From Phycisphaera sp. (lineage in GTDB: Bacteria > Planctomycetota > Phycisphaerae > Phycisphaerales > UBA1924): a DNA stretch of 64,000 nt. This document shows positions 21,651 to 30,432 of this stretch, piece by piece; within the stretch, counting starts at the first letter, position 1, and each line of letters opens with the position of its first letter. Location of the stretch: positions 496,001 through 560,000 of the forward strand of contig JACKGZ010000001.1 in NCBI GenBank assembly GCA_020639255.1, in the 5' to 3' direction. A model generated the notes under the pieces. The model made no database searches, was not told the origin of the DNA, and was given only the letters and a program-made list of their open reading frames with translations. The translations under genes were made by a program, and so were the position numbers.

Positions 21651-23747
21651 TCATCCGGTGACGCGGATGTCGAGCCATTCGCCGTGGGTCTTGACCACCC
21701 GGTTCCGGATGAGCCTTTCGCGTTCCTGCGCGAGCATCGGCGAGCGAAGAATCCAACTTTGTGCGTCGCGTCGGGCCATTTGCAACAGGTCTGAGTCACG
21801 GATGAGGTCAGCGACACGAAACGGTGGCAAGCCGGACTGTTTGGCCCCGAAGATCTCGCCCGGGCCGCGGAGCTCGAAGTCGCGCTCGGCGACCACGAAG
21901 CCGTCGGTGGTCGAGGCCATCACCCCGAGCCGTTCAAGGCTCTCCGGCGTGGGCATGCCCGAGATCAGCACGCACCGCGAGGCCTTGCTGCCCCGGCCCA
22001 CACGCCCCCGGAGCTGGTGGAGCTGTGCCAGCCCGAAACGATCGGCCTGCTCGATCACCATGACGGTCGCGTTTGGCACGTCGACGCCCACCTCGATGAC
22101 CGTCGTCGCGACGAGCACGTCGATCAGGCCCCGACGGAAGCGTTCCATGATGTGCTCGCGGGTGTGACGCTTGAGCTGCCCGTGCACCGCCGCGACGCGC
22201 AAGCCGCTCAGCCACCCGTTCTCGAGCTCGCTGGTCAGGTCGCGGACGCCGACGAGGCCGCCGTCTTCGCCCTCGATCGCGGGGACGACGACATACGCCT
22301 GCTCGCCCGCCTCGACATGCCGACGGACCATGGCGTAGACCGTCTCACGCTCGGTGAGCGGGGCGATGGTCGTCTCGATGGGCTGGCGCCCGGGCGGCAG
22401 CTCATCGATCGTCGAGACGTCGAGGTCGCCAAAGAGTGTGAGCGAGATCGTGCGCGGGATGGGCGTTGCGGTCATGACGACGACGTGCGGCGTGGTGCCC
22501 GTCTCGTCCTCACCCTTGGATCGCAACTGCGCTCTTTGGCGCACACCGAATCGGTGCTGCTCGTCGATGACCGCCACTGCCAGTGACTTGAAGCGGACGT
22601 GCTCGGTGAGCAGGGCGTGCGTGCCGACGAGGATGTCGATCTCGCCCGCGGCGAGGCGATCGAGGATCGACTGCCGCTCGGCGCCCTGCGAGGAACCCGT
22701 CAGCAGCTCGACGCGAGGCCCCTTGTCCTTCAGGATCTCGGAGATGGATGCGAAGTGCTGCTCGGCCAGGAGCTCGGTCGGGGCCATGAGCGTGGCCTGG
22801 TGCCCGGATTCGACCGCGAGCATCATCGCGTAGAGCGCGACGAGCGTCTTGCCCGAGCCGACATCGCCCTGGACGAGGCGGTTGGCGGGGATGTCGCGCG
22901 TGAGCTCGTCGGTGAGCTCGCCCACGACGCGCTGCTGAGCGCCGGTGAGCGTGTAGGGGAACATGGAGAGGATCTTGTTCTGCACGACCGGGCTTGAGCG
23001 CAGGGCGGGGGCGCGCTGGGCGTCGCGGAGTTCGTAGCGTTTCATCGCCACGCCCAGCTGGAGCATGAGCAGCTCGTCGTAGGCGAGACGCCTGCGTGCC
23101 CGGGCGACCTCGGCCTCGTCGGCGGGCGCGTGCATCATGCGATACGCCTCGCGCAGCTCGGGCAGGTCGCGCTCGGCGCGGTGCTCGGGCGGGAGATGGT
23201 CCTCGATGAGCGGGAGCGCCACGGGCAGCACGATCTCCATCGCGCGCTCGATCACGCGGGAGGGGACGCGTTCGCTGGCGGGATAGATCGCGCGGAGGCG
23301 GTCGGTGAGCGCGGGCTTGGTGTCGGTTTCGGGGTCGAGGATCTCGAGCTTGGGGTTGGCGAGCTGGAGGCCGTGGTTGTAGGTCTTGGCCTTGCCCTGG
23401 ACGCGGATGGTCATGCCCGGGTGGATCTTGCCTCTCAGGTACGGCGCGTTGAACCAGACGAGATCGAGCCGGCCCGTGCCGTCGGAGAGGACCGCGGTGA
23501 AGCGGGAGCGTTTGCCGTAGCCCGACATCCGGCAGTCCGTCACCTCGCCCCGCGCCGAGACGTTGTGGTCGGGCTTGAGTTCGACGATCGGCGCCTCGGC
23601 CTGCTCGTGCTCGTGCCGGCTCGGCAGGTGCGCAACGAGCTGCCCGATCGCCTTGAGCCCGAGCGTCGCCAGGTCGCGGGCGGTGCGCTCGTAGATCCCG
23701 GGCACCTGGACGATGGGCGAGGTGAGTTCGAGGCGTTCGACGCTCAC
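21651..23747 (-). CDS. recG: ATP-dependent DNA helicase RecG
   Basis: Monomeric helicase that remodels stalled forks and branch-migrates Holliday junctions. 698 residues, normal family length. N-terminal wedge (OB-fold) domain with GYGKRSRFTAVLSDGTGRLDLVWFN, then the superfamily 2 motor: FPYTLTGAQQRVV (Q motif region), Walker A GDVGSGKT, MAPTELLAEQH, VGTHALL, DEQHRFGVRQR (the DEQH box typical of RecG), VMTATPIPRTISLT, VVVPAIE, VATTVIEVGVDVPNATVMVIE and QLRGRVGRG, then the TRG-like end with RDFELRGPGEIFGAKQSG. It overlaps the upstream DUF971 gene by 4 bases. Confidence 0.97.
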   Translation of the reverse strand: MSVERLELTSPIVQVPGIYERTARDLATLGLKAIGQLVAHLPSRHEHEQAEAPIVELKPDHNVSARGEVTDCRMSGYGKRSRFTAVLSDGTGRLDLVWFNAPYLRGKIHPGMTIRVQGKAKTYNHGLQLANPKLEILDPETDTKPALTDRLRAIYPASERVPSRVIERAMEIVLPVALPLIEDHLPPEHRAERDLPELREAYRMMHAPADEAEVARARRRLAYDELLMLQLGVAMKRYELRDAQRAPALRSSPVVQNKILSMFPYTLTGAQQRVVGELTDELTRDIPANRLVQGDVGSGKTLVALYAMMLAVESGHQATLMAPTELLAEQHFASISEILKDKGPRVELLTGSSQGAERQSILDRLAAGEIDILVGTHALLTEHVRFKSLAVAVIDEQHRFGVRQRAQLRSKGEDETGTTPHVVVMTATPIPRTISLTLFGDLDVSTIDELPPGRQPIETTIAPLTERETVYAMVRRHVEAGEQAYVVVPAIEGEDGGLVGVRDLTSELENGWLSGLRVAAVHGQLKRHTREHIMERFRRGLIDVLVATTVIEVGVDVPNATVMVIEQADRFGLAQLHQLRGRVGRGSKASRCVLISGMPTPESLERLGVMASTTDGFVVAERDFELRGPGEIFGAKQSGLPPFRVADLIRDSDLLQMARRDAQSWILRSPMLAQERERLIRNRVVKTHGEWLDIRVTG

Positions 23748-24118
23748 GCCTTATCGTCCACGCTGTTGTCTCTGTCGGCGGGCGAGGGCGTGGGCTGGTT
23801 GGCGGGGTCGATCTCGCGGAGATAGGCCCACGAGTAGATGCCGGTGTCGTGCCCGTCGGAGAATCGGATGCGTATCGCGTAGTTGCCGACGAGCTCAGCG
23901 CTGTTCGCGGTGATCTCGCCCGTATCACCACCGGCGGATGCGGGCAACACGGTCAGTGGGTTCTTCAGCATCTCGGCGCGGAGCTGCTTCATGTCGGCCG
24001 AGGGCGACATCTTGCGGAGGTAGGCGATGGAGTAGTAGGAGGATGAGCCGTCGGCCCAGCGGATCGTGAGCCCGCGGTCTTTTTTGAGGTCGATGTCGGT
24101 GGGGGACTGCTCGTGCAT
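23744..24118 (-). CDS. DUF971 domain protein
   Basis: Small cytoplasmic protein (124 residues) of the DUF971 / gamma-butyrobetaine-hydroxylase N-terminal-like family, found alone in many bacteria and linked in some lineages to iron-sulphur or Mrp-type proteins; function not settled. Visible signature: LTIRWADGSSSYYSIAYLRKMSPSA near the start and GNYAIRIRFSDGHDTGIYSWAYLREI near the end. The zinc-binding CPCA Cys motif of other members (after the LR) is replaced here by SPSA, so metal binding is doubtful. It overlaps recG by 4 bases (ATGA) and should be cotranscribed with it. Confidence 0.85.
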   Translation of the reverse strand: MHEQSPTDIDLKKDRGLTIRWADGSSSYYSIAYLRKMSPSADMKQLRAEMLKNPLTVLPASAGGDTGEITANSAELVGNYAIRIRFSDGHDTGIYSWAYLREIDPANQPTPSPADRDNSVDDKA

Positions 24119-24164
24119 TGCTGACTGAGAATAGGCTCAGCCAGCCCCATCACAAGGAGTACGC

Positions 24165-25028
24165 ATGCCAAGCTCCCGGTTCGTGGACCGCCTCATCCAG
24201 CGCACAGCCGACGTCGGCTCGCCCGTCTGCGTGGGGCTCGACCCTGTCGCTGGCAAGCTGCCGGACGAGCTGCGAGCAAAGTTCGGCACCGACGTCGAGG
24301 CGGTCGAGGCGTTCTGCCTGGGCGTGATCGAGGCGAGCGCCGAGTTCGCGGCCGCGTTCAAGCCGCAGTCGGCGTGCTTCGAGCGGCTCGGCGCACCTGG
24401 ATTCGCCGCGATGGGCCGCGTGATCGCCCAAGCCCGCAAGCTGGGCGTGCCGGTGGTGCTGGATGCCAAGCGGGGTGACATCGGGATCTCGGCGACGCAC
24501 TACGCCGAGGCGGTGCGGGCGCTGGGCGCTGATGCCGTGACAGTGAACGCATACCTCGGGCCGAGCACGGTGATGCCCTACCTGGAGGCGGGGCTGGGCG
24601 TGTTCGTCCTGGTGCGGACGAGCAACCCGGATAGCGACGAGGTGCAATCGCAGAAGCTGAAATCGGGCGAAACCGTCGCCGAGCGGATGGCCGGGCTCGT
24701 GCGCACGCTCGGCAGCAGTCACGTCACACCTACCGGCATGAGCGACGCGGGCGCGGTCATCGGGCTGACGAAGTCCGCAGACGGTGCGAGACTTCGCGAA
24801 CTGATGCCCGAGCAAGTCTTCCTTGTGCCGGGCTATGGCGCACAGGGCGGCGGGGCTTCGGATCTCAAGCCGTTGCTCTCATCGAATACCGAGCTGCCCG
24901 GGCGGGGCGTGCTCGTGAACGCGAGCAGATCGGTGATCTATGCGCCGACGCAGGCGAACGAGTCGTGGCAGGACGCGGTGGCGCGCGCCGCGAGGGACAT
25001 GACGAGCGACCTCAAGAGCGTGCTCTAG
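24165..25028 (+). CDS. pyrF: orotidine 5'-phosphate decarboxylase (long type)
   Basis: Final step of de novo UMP synthesis: orotidine monophosphate to UMP plus CO2. 287 residues, matching the longer type-2 PyrF subfamily. Motifs: PVCVGLDPVAGKLPDEL, AAFKPQSACFERLG, and the catalytic VVLDAKRGDIGISATHYAEA with the K-R-D-I set; VPGYGAQGGGASDLKP forms the phosphate-binding end and LVNASRSVIYA follows. AAGGAG is well placed before ATG 24165. It is divergent from the recG/DUF971 operon with a 46-base gap, leaving room for overlapping promoters. Confidence 0.96.
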   Translation: MPSSRFVDRLIQRTADVGSPVCVGLDPVAGKLPDELRAKFGTDVEAVEAFCLGVIEASAEFAAAFKPQSACFERLGAPGFAAMGRVIAQARKLGVPVVLDAKRGDIGISATHYAEAVRALGADAVTVNAYLGPSTVMPYLEAGLGVFVLVRTSNPDSDEVQSQKLKSGETVAERMAGLVRTLGSSHVTPTGMSDAGAVIGLTKSADGARLRELMPEQVFLVPGYGAQGGGASDLKPLLSSNTELPGRGVLVNASRSVIYAPTQANESWQDAVARAARDMTSDLKSVL

Positions 25029-25037
25029 CGTGCTCTG

Positions 25038-25070
25038 AAAAAAGACACCGACCCCACAAGGGGGCCGGTG
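25038..25070 (-). terminator. intrinsic terminator
   Basis: Stem CACCGACCCC (25046-25055) with GGGGCCGGTG (25061-25070), one mismatch, loop ACAAG. The adjacent A6 run (25038-25043) is a T run on the minus strand, so it ends the PEP-CTERM gene and may also stop pyrF. Confidence 0.8.
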
Positions 25071-25096
25071 GCACATCTCACAGAAACGAGTGTGAG

Positions 25097-25813
25097 TCAG
25101 CTGTTTCGACGGCGACGGCCGAGTGCAGTCAGCCCGAGTCCCGCGATCATCGCGGTGCCAGGGGCGGGCACGAAGAAGGCCGAGCCGGAGTAGGAGCCTT
25201 CGGATTCCCAAGCGACGTTGGGCAGGCCGGTCTGTGGGTTGATCGTGACACCTGGCACGCCCGCGGCGCCGGCGGGGAACGAGAAGATGTCGGTCAGCGT
25301 GAAGGCGGCATCGGTCATGTCCGAGGTGCTCGCGCCTGTGAACAGGTTGTACGCGGCCTGGCTCGCGGCTTGCCACTCGTAGTTGACATTGCTGCCGGCG
25401 AGACTCGACGCCTGGATGGTCGCGGTCGAGCCCCAGCCGTTGGCGTCACCGAGCGCGGTGAGGACACCATCTTCGATAGTGACCTGCATTACCGTGGATG
25501 ACTGGAAACGGAATGTGCCATCAACGCCATAGGTATGCAGCACCTGGCCGCCGGGCAGGTTGAACGATCCGGAGTACGTCAGCTGGAAATCGCAGTAGAA
25601 GCGTGTGTCGTAGCTGAGCGTGGGCAGCGGACCATTCGCGTCGTCGACTTCGAGTCCGGTCGGGATACGAACAACACTGATGACGCCGGTGTCGGCCTGA
25701 CCCTCGAAGGTCGGCTCGTTGCTGGCGACATCTGATGCAAAGCTAAAGGTAACGTTTTGAGCGCTGGCAACGCCAGCGGTGAGTGACAGCAGAACGATCG
25801 CGCCGAGACGCAT
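25097..25813 (-). CDS. PEP-CTERM-like secreted protein
   Basis: Exported protein of unknown role. ATG 25813 was chosen because GAAAGGG lies about 8 bases upstream and a signal peptide follows at once (MRLGAIVLLSLTAGVASAQ). The mature part is beta-rich with many Thr, Ser and Gly residues (TFSFASDVAS, FQLTYSGSFNLPGG). The C-terminus is a sorting signal in the PEP-CTERM style: FFVPAPGTAMIAGLGLTALGRRRRNS, i.e. a PxPG variant, a hydrophobic stretch and an Arg cluster. Such proteins are processed by exosortase in the family. 238 residues. Confidence 0.82.
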   Translation of the reverse strand: MRLGAIVLLSLTAGVASAQNVTFSFASDVASNEPTFEGQADTGVISVVRIPTGLEVDDANGPLPTLSYDTRFYCDFQLTYSGSFNLPGGQVLHTYGVDGTFRFQSSTVMQVTIEDGVLTALGDANGWGSTATIQASSLAGSNVNYEWQAASQAAYNLFTGASTSDMTDAAFTLTDIFSFPAGAAGVPGVTINPQTGLPNVAWESEGSYSGSAFFVPAPGTAMIAGLGLTALGRRRRNS

Positions 25814-25997
25814 GGCGACCCTTTCGATAGATCTCATTCGATCGAATCCCGGCGGTTGCGCACCGCGAGCCGGAATCTCCCATTTCTCCGCACCACTAAG
25901 GTGCCACGGAAAAGCAGGTCGGCCAGCAAAGGTCCGATTTTATTTGGTGATCACACGCCCGAATTCTGAGAAGATGGGCAAAGGCGAGTCCGGTGGC

Positions 25998-26543
25998 TCA
26001 CATCGGCTTCTTGTCGATCGTGATGTCGTAGATCGACAGGAGTTTTTCCTTGTCGAAGACCATCTCCTGGCGGGAGAGGCCCACGATGTCGTACTCGGTG
26101 GTGAGTTCGATGGCGTCGACGGGGCAGGCCTCTTCGCACATGCCGCAGAAGATACACCGGAGTTCGTCGATCTCGAACTTCTTGGGGTACTTCTCGCGGT
26201 CGTCCCAAGGTGACTCGTCGGCGACGATGTGGATGCAGTTGGCGGGGCAGAGCGTGGGGCACATCATGCAGGCGACGCACTTGACCCGGCCCTCTTCGTC
26301 GCGGTTGAGGCGGTGGAAGCCGCGGAAGGTGGATTTCTCCATGCCCCCGTCCTCGGGGGCGCGGTTTTCGCGGCGCTGCTCGGGGTACTGGATGGTCCGG
26401 CTCAGCTTGCCCTGGCCGAACGAGCCGAAGAAGTGCTTCATTGTGGTCCCAAAGCCCCGGAAGAGCTCGGGGAGGTAGACGCTCTCGAGCCGATTCATGG
26501 GCTTGGGGGCGATCCGGATGATGTCCTTGTCGTCGATGGCCAT
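25998..26543 (-). CDS. nuoI: NADH-quinone oxidoreductase subunit I
   Basis: Peripheral arm subunit of complex I carrying clusters N6a and N6b on the path from NADH to quinone. Start ATG 26543 (MAIDDKDIIR); an upstream extension of the frame lacks family similarity. 181 residues with two 4Fe-4S motifs: C89-x2-C92-x2-C95-x3-C99 (CVACMMCPTLCP) and C130-x2-C133-x2-C136-x3-C140 (CIFCGMCEEACP). The second block PVDAIELT and the N-terminal YPELFRGF-like region (LPELFRGFGTTMKHFF) also fit. It stands alone; the other nuo genes are not in the window, so complex I genes are split. Confidence 0.93.
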   Translation of the reverse strand: MAIDDKDIIRIAPKPMNRLESVYLPELFRGFGTTMKHFFGSFGQGKLSRTIQYPEQRRENRAPEDGGMEKSTFRGFHRLNRDEEGRVKCVACMMCPTLCPANCIHIVADESPWDDREKYPKKFEIDELRCIFCGMCEEACPVDAIELTTEYDIVGLSRQEMVFDKEKLLSIYDITIDKKPM

Positions 26544-26668
26544 GGGGCGGCAGTATAGCTTGGCGTTTGAGGCTCTGAATCGGCCCGAGAGCCGTTCCTG
26601 GCGAGTTTGATCCACTTTCGCGCCGGCATTTGCAACATGGGCTCGGCGCGGGGAGAATGCGTGTACTC

Positions 26669-28120
26669 ATGGCCAAACGTCGCAACGCTCCCGCGCTCTT
26701 CGAACTCCTTCGGGAGTCGAATTCCACGCGCACAGGACAGATCGGCGGCGAGCAACTCCGCACCCAACTCGGTGGCGGCACGGTCAAGAACGCAGCCCCG
26801 CGTCCGCCCGGACATCCGGCGCTCAAGGCCGAGCAGGAGCAGCAAGCCGAAGCAGATGAGCAGTCGATTGTCGCCTCGCAAGTCGCGTCGGAATCAGTGG
26901 TTGAGTCGAAATCGACAGCCGAGTCGCTCACGCAGACGGTGGGCAGCGAGGTCGATCCGCTGCTGTCGATGCCGAGCTTCCGTGCCGGTCGGAGTGTGCC
27001 CGAGAAGTCCGAGCCCAAGGCTGTGGCTTCGAAAACCGACTCTCGGAAGGATGAGTCGGCCAAACCCGAGGCGACTCAGGTCGAATCGATCAAACCCGAG
27101 CCGAAGGCCGAGCAGTCCAAACCAGAACCGATCCCGACAGCGACCGTGGTTGAGGCGCCGCTGCCCGTGAAGCCGGCACCGGAGAACAAGCCCAAGCCGG
27201 AAGCCAAGCCCGAGCCGGCAAAGGTTGAGCGTACCAAGGAACCCGAGGTTCAGCACAGCCCTTCGAAGCCCAAAATCCCTGCAAAGAATGCCTCAGGACA
27301 GGCCCCAGAAGCTGTAATGCAGGGTGAGGACGACACGCAGGCGGAACCCAGCCCGGTCGTGACCGAGACGGATTCCGCTCCTGAGCGATACCCACTCGTC
27401 AAGCGTGTCGGCAATCAGATGACGTTCTCGACCTTTACGGTTGGGATGATCGTGACAGCCATCCCGGTGATCATCCTGATTGCCTATCTCATCGGGACAT
27501 TGGTCGGGACATCGACCACGAAACGTGACCTGGAACCCATGCTGCGAGATCAGGCCGAGAACGGGCTTTCGGGCCTTGAGGGCCAGCCGGGCACGAATAT
27601 GGGCCCGAACGACAGCGAGGACACCAGCCTTCGTGACCCGCTGAATCTTGCGCGCGACCCCGAATTCACGAGCCCAAAGGGTGTCGTCCCAGAGAACACG
27701 GCCCCAGCGGGTCAGAACGATCAAGCAAATGCCCAGGATACGGGCGAGGCAGCGGGTGAACCCGAAATGCCGAATGCCGTCCAAATAACGAACGAAGACA
27801 CGCGTGTGGACGGGCAGAACTATCTGCACCTGGCACCGCTCGCAGACCCGGAAGAGGCCATCAGGCTCCAGAAGTTCCTGGCTGAGAACGGGATCAAGTC
27901 GTTCATCCGGGAACAGTACCGCGGCGGGCGTCTGGGGCACGAGATCATCACTCTGGTGGGGATTGCCTCGGACGAGTGGTCGACCAGCACGAAGAAGATC
28001 GACCACGAGCGTGAGGTCAAGCGTCTGGGCGGCATATGGTTCAGGGACTTCGGCGGGTCCATTGACTTCAGCCGGGACAACCAGTCCGTGTGGTACAAAG
28101 CCAAAATCGACGGTCCGTGA
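26669..28120 (+). CDS. membrane protein with Pro/Lys/Glu-rich linker and SPOR-like end
   Basis: Function not established. Start set at ATG 26669 (MAKRRNAPALFELLRE) for its resemblance to planctomycete proteins beginning in this way; upstream ATGs exist at 26630 and 26657. The 483-residue protein has a long low-complexity cytoplasmic region (about 40-240) of Pro, Lys, Glu and Ser, one membrane helix (about 256-279, TVGMIVTAIPVIILIAYLIG), a linker, then a C-terminal domain of about 100 residues (NYLHLAPLADPEEAIRLQKFLAENGIKSFI). That domain resembles SPOR-type peptidoglycan-binding folds only weakly. Topology suggests a cytoplasm-to-envelope tether. Confidence 0.65.
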   Translation: MAKRRNAPALFELLRESNSTRTGQIGGEQLRTQLGGGTVKNAAPRPPGHPALKAEQEQQAEADEQSIVASQVASESVVESKSTAESLTQTVGSEVDPLLSMPSFRAGRSVPEKSEPKAVASKTDSRKDESAKPEATQVESIKPEPKAEQSKPEPIPTATVVEAPLPVKPAPENKPKPEAKPEPAKVERTKEPEVQHSPSKPKIPAKNASGQAPEAVMQGEDDTQAEPSPVVTETDSAPERYPLVKRVGNQMTFSTFTVGMIVTAIPVIILIAYLIGTLVGTSTTKRDLEPMLRDQAENGLSGLEGQPGTNMGPNDSEDTSLRDPLNLARDPEFTSPKGVVPENTAPAGQNDQANAQDTGEAAGEPEMPNAVQITNEDTRVDGQNYLHLAPLADPEEAIRLQKFLAENGIKSFIREQYRGGRLGHEIITLVGIASDEWSTSTKKIDHEREVKRLGGIWFRDFGGSIDFSRDNQSVWYKAKIDGP

Positions 28121-28150
28121 TCGGGCCGGTGCATCTCAGAGAGCAATGAC

Positions 28151-28312
28151 ATGAGTCTGAACCGATCGTTGAAAACTTCGGGCAACCTCTCCGGCAAGCG
28201 GAGCGTGATGAAGCGCGCCGAGCGGATCGAGAAGCTCACGAACGACCAGAAGTTCGCCAAGGGCGAGCAGTCGCCGCTGGGTCTTCCCAAGACGCATGTC
28301 GTCGAGAAGTAA
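28151..28312 (+). CDS. PVC small basic protein (TIGR04137-like)
   Basis: A 53-residue, strongly basic protein, MSLNRSLKTSGNLSGKRSVM at the start, followed by KRAERIEKLTNDQKF and ending GLPKTHVVEK. It matches the small basic protein family restricted to Planctomycetes, Verrucomicrobia and Chlamydiae: MSLxxSLK start, central RAERIEKL and final GLPK block are the conserved parts. The role is unknown; an association with RNA or ribosomes is only suggested by charge. It starts 30 bases after the SPOR-like gene stop and ends 30 bases before the aminotransferase gene. Too short for most gene-length cut-offs. Confidence 0.85.
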   Translation: MSLNRSLKTSGNLSGKRSVMKRAERIEKLTNDQKFAKGEQSPLGLPKTHVVEK

Positions 28313-28342
28313 GCCTCTCTCCATCCAAGCCGGGAACGTGGC

Positions 28343-29527
28343 ATGAATACCGAGCGTTTGATCAGTGATCGTGCGCGGGGTGTCAGTGCGTCCGGAATAC
28401 GACGCATCTTCAACCTCGCTGCCAAGCTCGATGACCCGATCAATCTCTCGATCGGTCAGCCCGACTTCCCGGTGCCCGCGGCGGTCAAGCGCGGCGCGAT
28501 CGAGGCGATCGAGCAGGACAAGAACGGGTACACGCTCACCAAGGGCATCGCGCCGCTGCTGGGCAAGATCAACGCGCACCTCAGGTTCGATCTCGGCTGG
28601 GACATCGGAGAAGGAACCGGCGTCGATTCGTTCGTGACGAGCGGCACATCGGGCGCCCTCACGCTCGCGTTCCTCGCACTCATGGGCCCGGGCGACGAGG
28701 CGATCATCCCCGATCCGTACTTCGCGATGTACCCCTACATGGCGACGATCGCCGGCGGCACCGCGGTGCGCTGCGACACGTACCCCGATTTTCGCATGAC
28801 AGCCGAACGCGTCGAGCCGCTGATCACCGACAAGACGAAGTTCGTGCTCTACAACTCGCCCGGGAATCCGAGCGGCGTGGTGGGCACTGTCGACGAGTGC
28901 CGCGATCTGCTCGAACTCTGCCGGAGCAAGGGCGTGCTCCTGATCTCGGACGAGATCTACGACGAGTTCACGTTCAAGGGCGGGCTGACGGATGTGGCCC
29001 GGGGCGATGGCAAGACGCGGCGATGCCCGAGCCCGGCCAGGTTCGACGGTGCGCAGGACGATGTGCTGCTGATTCGAGGTTTCGGCAAGACCTACGGGTT
29101 TACGGGGTGGCGCGCCGGGTACGCCGCCGGGCCCGAGCCCGTGATCGCGGCGATGACGCGGATCCACCAGTACACGTACGTGTGCGCGCCCTCGATCGTG
29201 CAGTGGGGGGCGATTGTCGCGTTTGACGTGAACATGTCCGCGCACGTGGACGACTTCGAAGAGCGCCGCGACTTGGTTGTTTCACGCTTACGCGAGCACA
29301 CCGATGTCTCGGTGCCCGAGGGCGCGTTCTACGTCTTCGTGAAGGTGCCCGAAAGGCTCGGTCTGACGAGCAACCAGTTCGTCGACCGGTGCCTTGAGCG
29401 CGAGGTCATGGTGATCCCGGGCAGCGTGTTCAGCGACCGCGACACGCACTTCCGCGTCAGCTTCTCGGCCCCTCGCGCCAAGATCGAGAAGGGGCTCGAC
29501 ATCATCTGCGAACTCATGCGGGGCTGA
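28343..29527 (+). CDS. class I/II PLP-dependent aminotransferase
   Basis: Fold-type I aminotransferase of 394 residues; probable substrates are aspartate, an aromatic or another amino acid, not resolvable by eye. Motifs: INLSIGQPDFPVP, GYTLTKGIAPLLGKI, VTSGTSGALTLAFLAL, VLYNSPGNPSG (Asn and Pro around the PLP pocket), LLISDEIYDEFTF (PLP-ring Asp and Tyr), and RGFGKTYGFTGWRAGY with the Schiff-base Lys near residue 249. The conserved Arg for carboxylate binding is in FRVSFSAP near the end. It follows the small basic protein on the same strand. Confidence 0.93.
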   Translation: MNTERLISDRARGVSASGIRRIFNLAAKLDDPINLSIGQPDFPVPAAVKRGAIEAIEQDKNGYTLTKGIAPLLGKINAHLRFDLGWDIGEGTGVDSFVTSGTSGALTLAFLALMGPGDEAIIPDPYFAMYPYMATIAGGTAVRCDTYPDFRMTAERVEPLITDKTKFVLYNSPGNPSGVVGTVDECRDLLELCRSKGVLLISDEIYDEFTFKGGLTDVARGDGKTRRCPSPARFDGAQDDVLLIRGFGKTYGFTGWRAGYAAGPEPVIAAMTRIHQYTYVCAPSIVQWGAIVAFDVNMSAHVDDFEERRDLVVSRLREHTDVSVPEGAFYVFVKVPERLGLTSNQFVDRCLEREVMVIPGSVFSDRDTHFRVSFSAPRAKIEKGLDIICELMRG

Positions 29528-29537
29528 ACCGATGCCG

Positions 29538-30398
29538 CTAGAAGCGCACTTCCGCGCCGGCGTAGATGCCCTGTAGCGCCGCGTCGACTTCGAGGTCGAA
29601 TTCCCGGCTCTCGACGCTCATGAGCCGGTAGCCCACGAAGATGCCGAAGAAGCGGTTGAAGTCGTACCCGAGTTCGGCCTTGGCATCGATGATCGTGCCG
29701 TAGTCACCGAGGTAGAGCCCCGCGACCTGGCCTCGGATGGCGATGTTGTACCCGAGGTCGAGGTTGGCGCCGACGGCCGCGACGGGGATAGGCAAGAATA
29801 GATCCTCGCTGTGCGTCTCGGTTGTGCCCATGACGTCGCCAGTGATCTCTGCGTGCGCGTCGATGAGCCGGACGCCGCCGCCGATGTAGACCGTGACAAA
29901 CTTCACCTCGGCAAGCTCATAGAGCAGGTTGACCTCGTATATATCCAGATCTTCGGAGCTGGAGACGGTGCCCGTGAATTCATCGTCGTCGAAGCTGACG
30001 GACTCGGTGGTCGAGCCGTCGAACGTGTAGCTGCCGACGTAGCCGGCTTCGATGAGCAGGTCGATGACGGGGATCGCGACGGCGACGCTGCCGATTGGGC
30101 TGAAGTCGTCGGTGTCCTGCCCGAGCGTGTCTTCGAGGTCGAGAACGTTGGTGGATCCATTCACCTCGTCGCCCGACGTGATCTCGCCGTTGGCGAAGAC
30201 ATACATGCCGCCCGCGCGGATCTTGACGAACGTGTCATCGCCGGCGTTTGGTGAATCCAGCGGGCCGGCGGCGAGCAACTCAGTGAGTGTTGCCGAGGCA
30301 CTCGATACAGGCGAGGACAGCAGGCCCTGGCGGTCGTTCTCATCGGCGAGTGCCAAGGATGCGGGGATCGTCAGAAGCAGTGCAGGCCAGCGTTTCAT
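29538..30398 (-). CDS. predicted outer-membrane beta-barrel protein
   Basis: Function unknown. ATG 30398 starts a signal peptide (MKRWPALLLTIPASLALAD), so it was preferred to an upstream ATG. The 286-residue mature protein alternates hydrophobic and polar residues in strand-like segments (AVAIPVIDLLIEAGYVGSYTFDG, NIAIRGQVAGLYLGDYGTI, FFGIFVGYRLMSVES) and ends GIYAGAEVRF, a terminal Phe as expected for a Bam-inserted barrel. No ligand motif is seen. It converges on the aminotransferase with 10 bases between stops. The hydrolase gene ending at 30433 lies just upstream on the same strand. Confidence 0.65.
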   Translation of the reverse strand: MKRWPALLLTIPASLALADENDRQGLLSSPVSSASATLTELLAAGPLDSPNAGDDTFVKIRAGGMYVFANGEITSGDEVNGSTNVLDLEDTLGQDTDDFSPIGSVAVAIPVIDLLIEAGYVGSYTFDGSTTESVSFDDDEFTGTVSSSEDLDIYEVNLLYELAEVKFVTVYIGGGVRLIDAHAEITGDVMGTTETHSEDLFLPIPVAAVGANLDLGYNIAIRGQVAGLYLGDYGTIIDAKAELGYDFNRFFGIFVGYRLMSVESREFDLEVDAALQGIYAGAEVRF

Positions 30399-30432
30399 AG
30401 GGGGGTTCTCCGTCGGTGATGGTCCAGTCTCA

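Noticed and set aside
26607..27170. A + strand frame rich in Arg/Ser/Pro overlapping the SPOR-like gene
   Set aside because: Out-of-frame shadow of the Pro/Lys/Glu-rich linker, with no start signal of its own.
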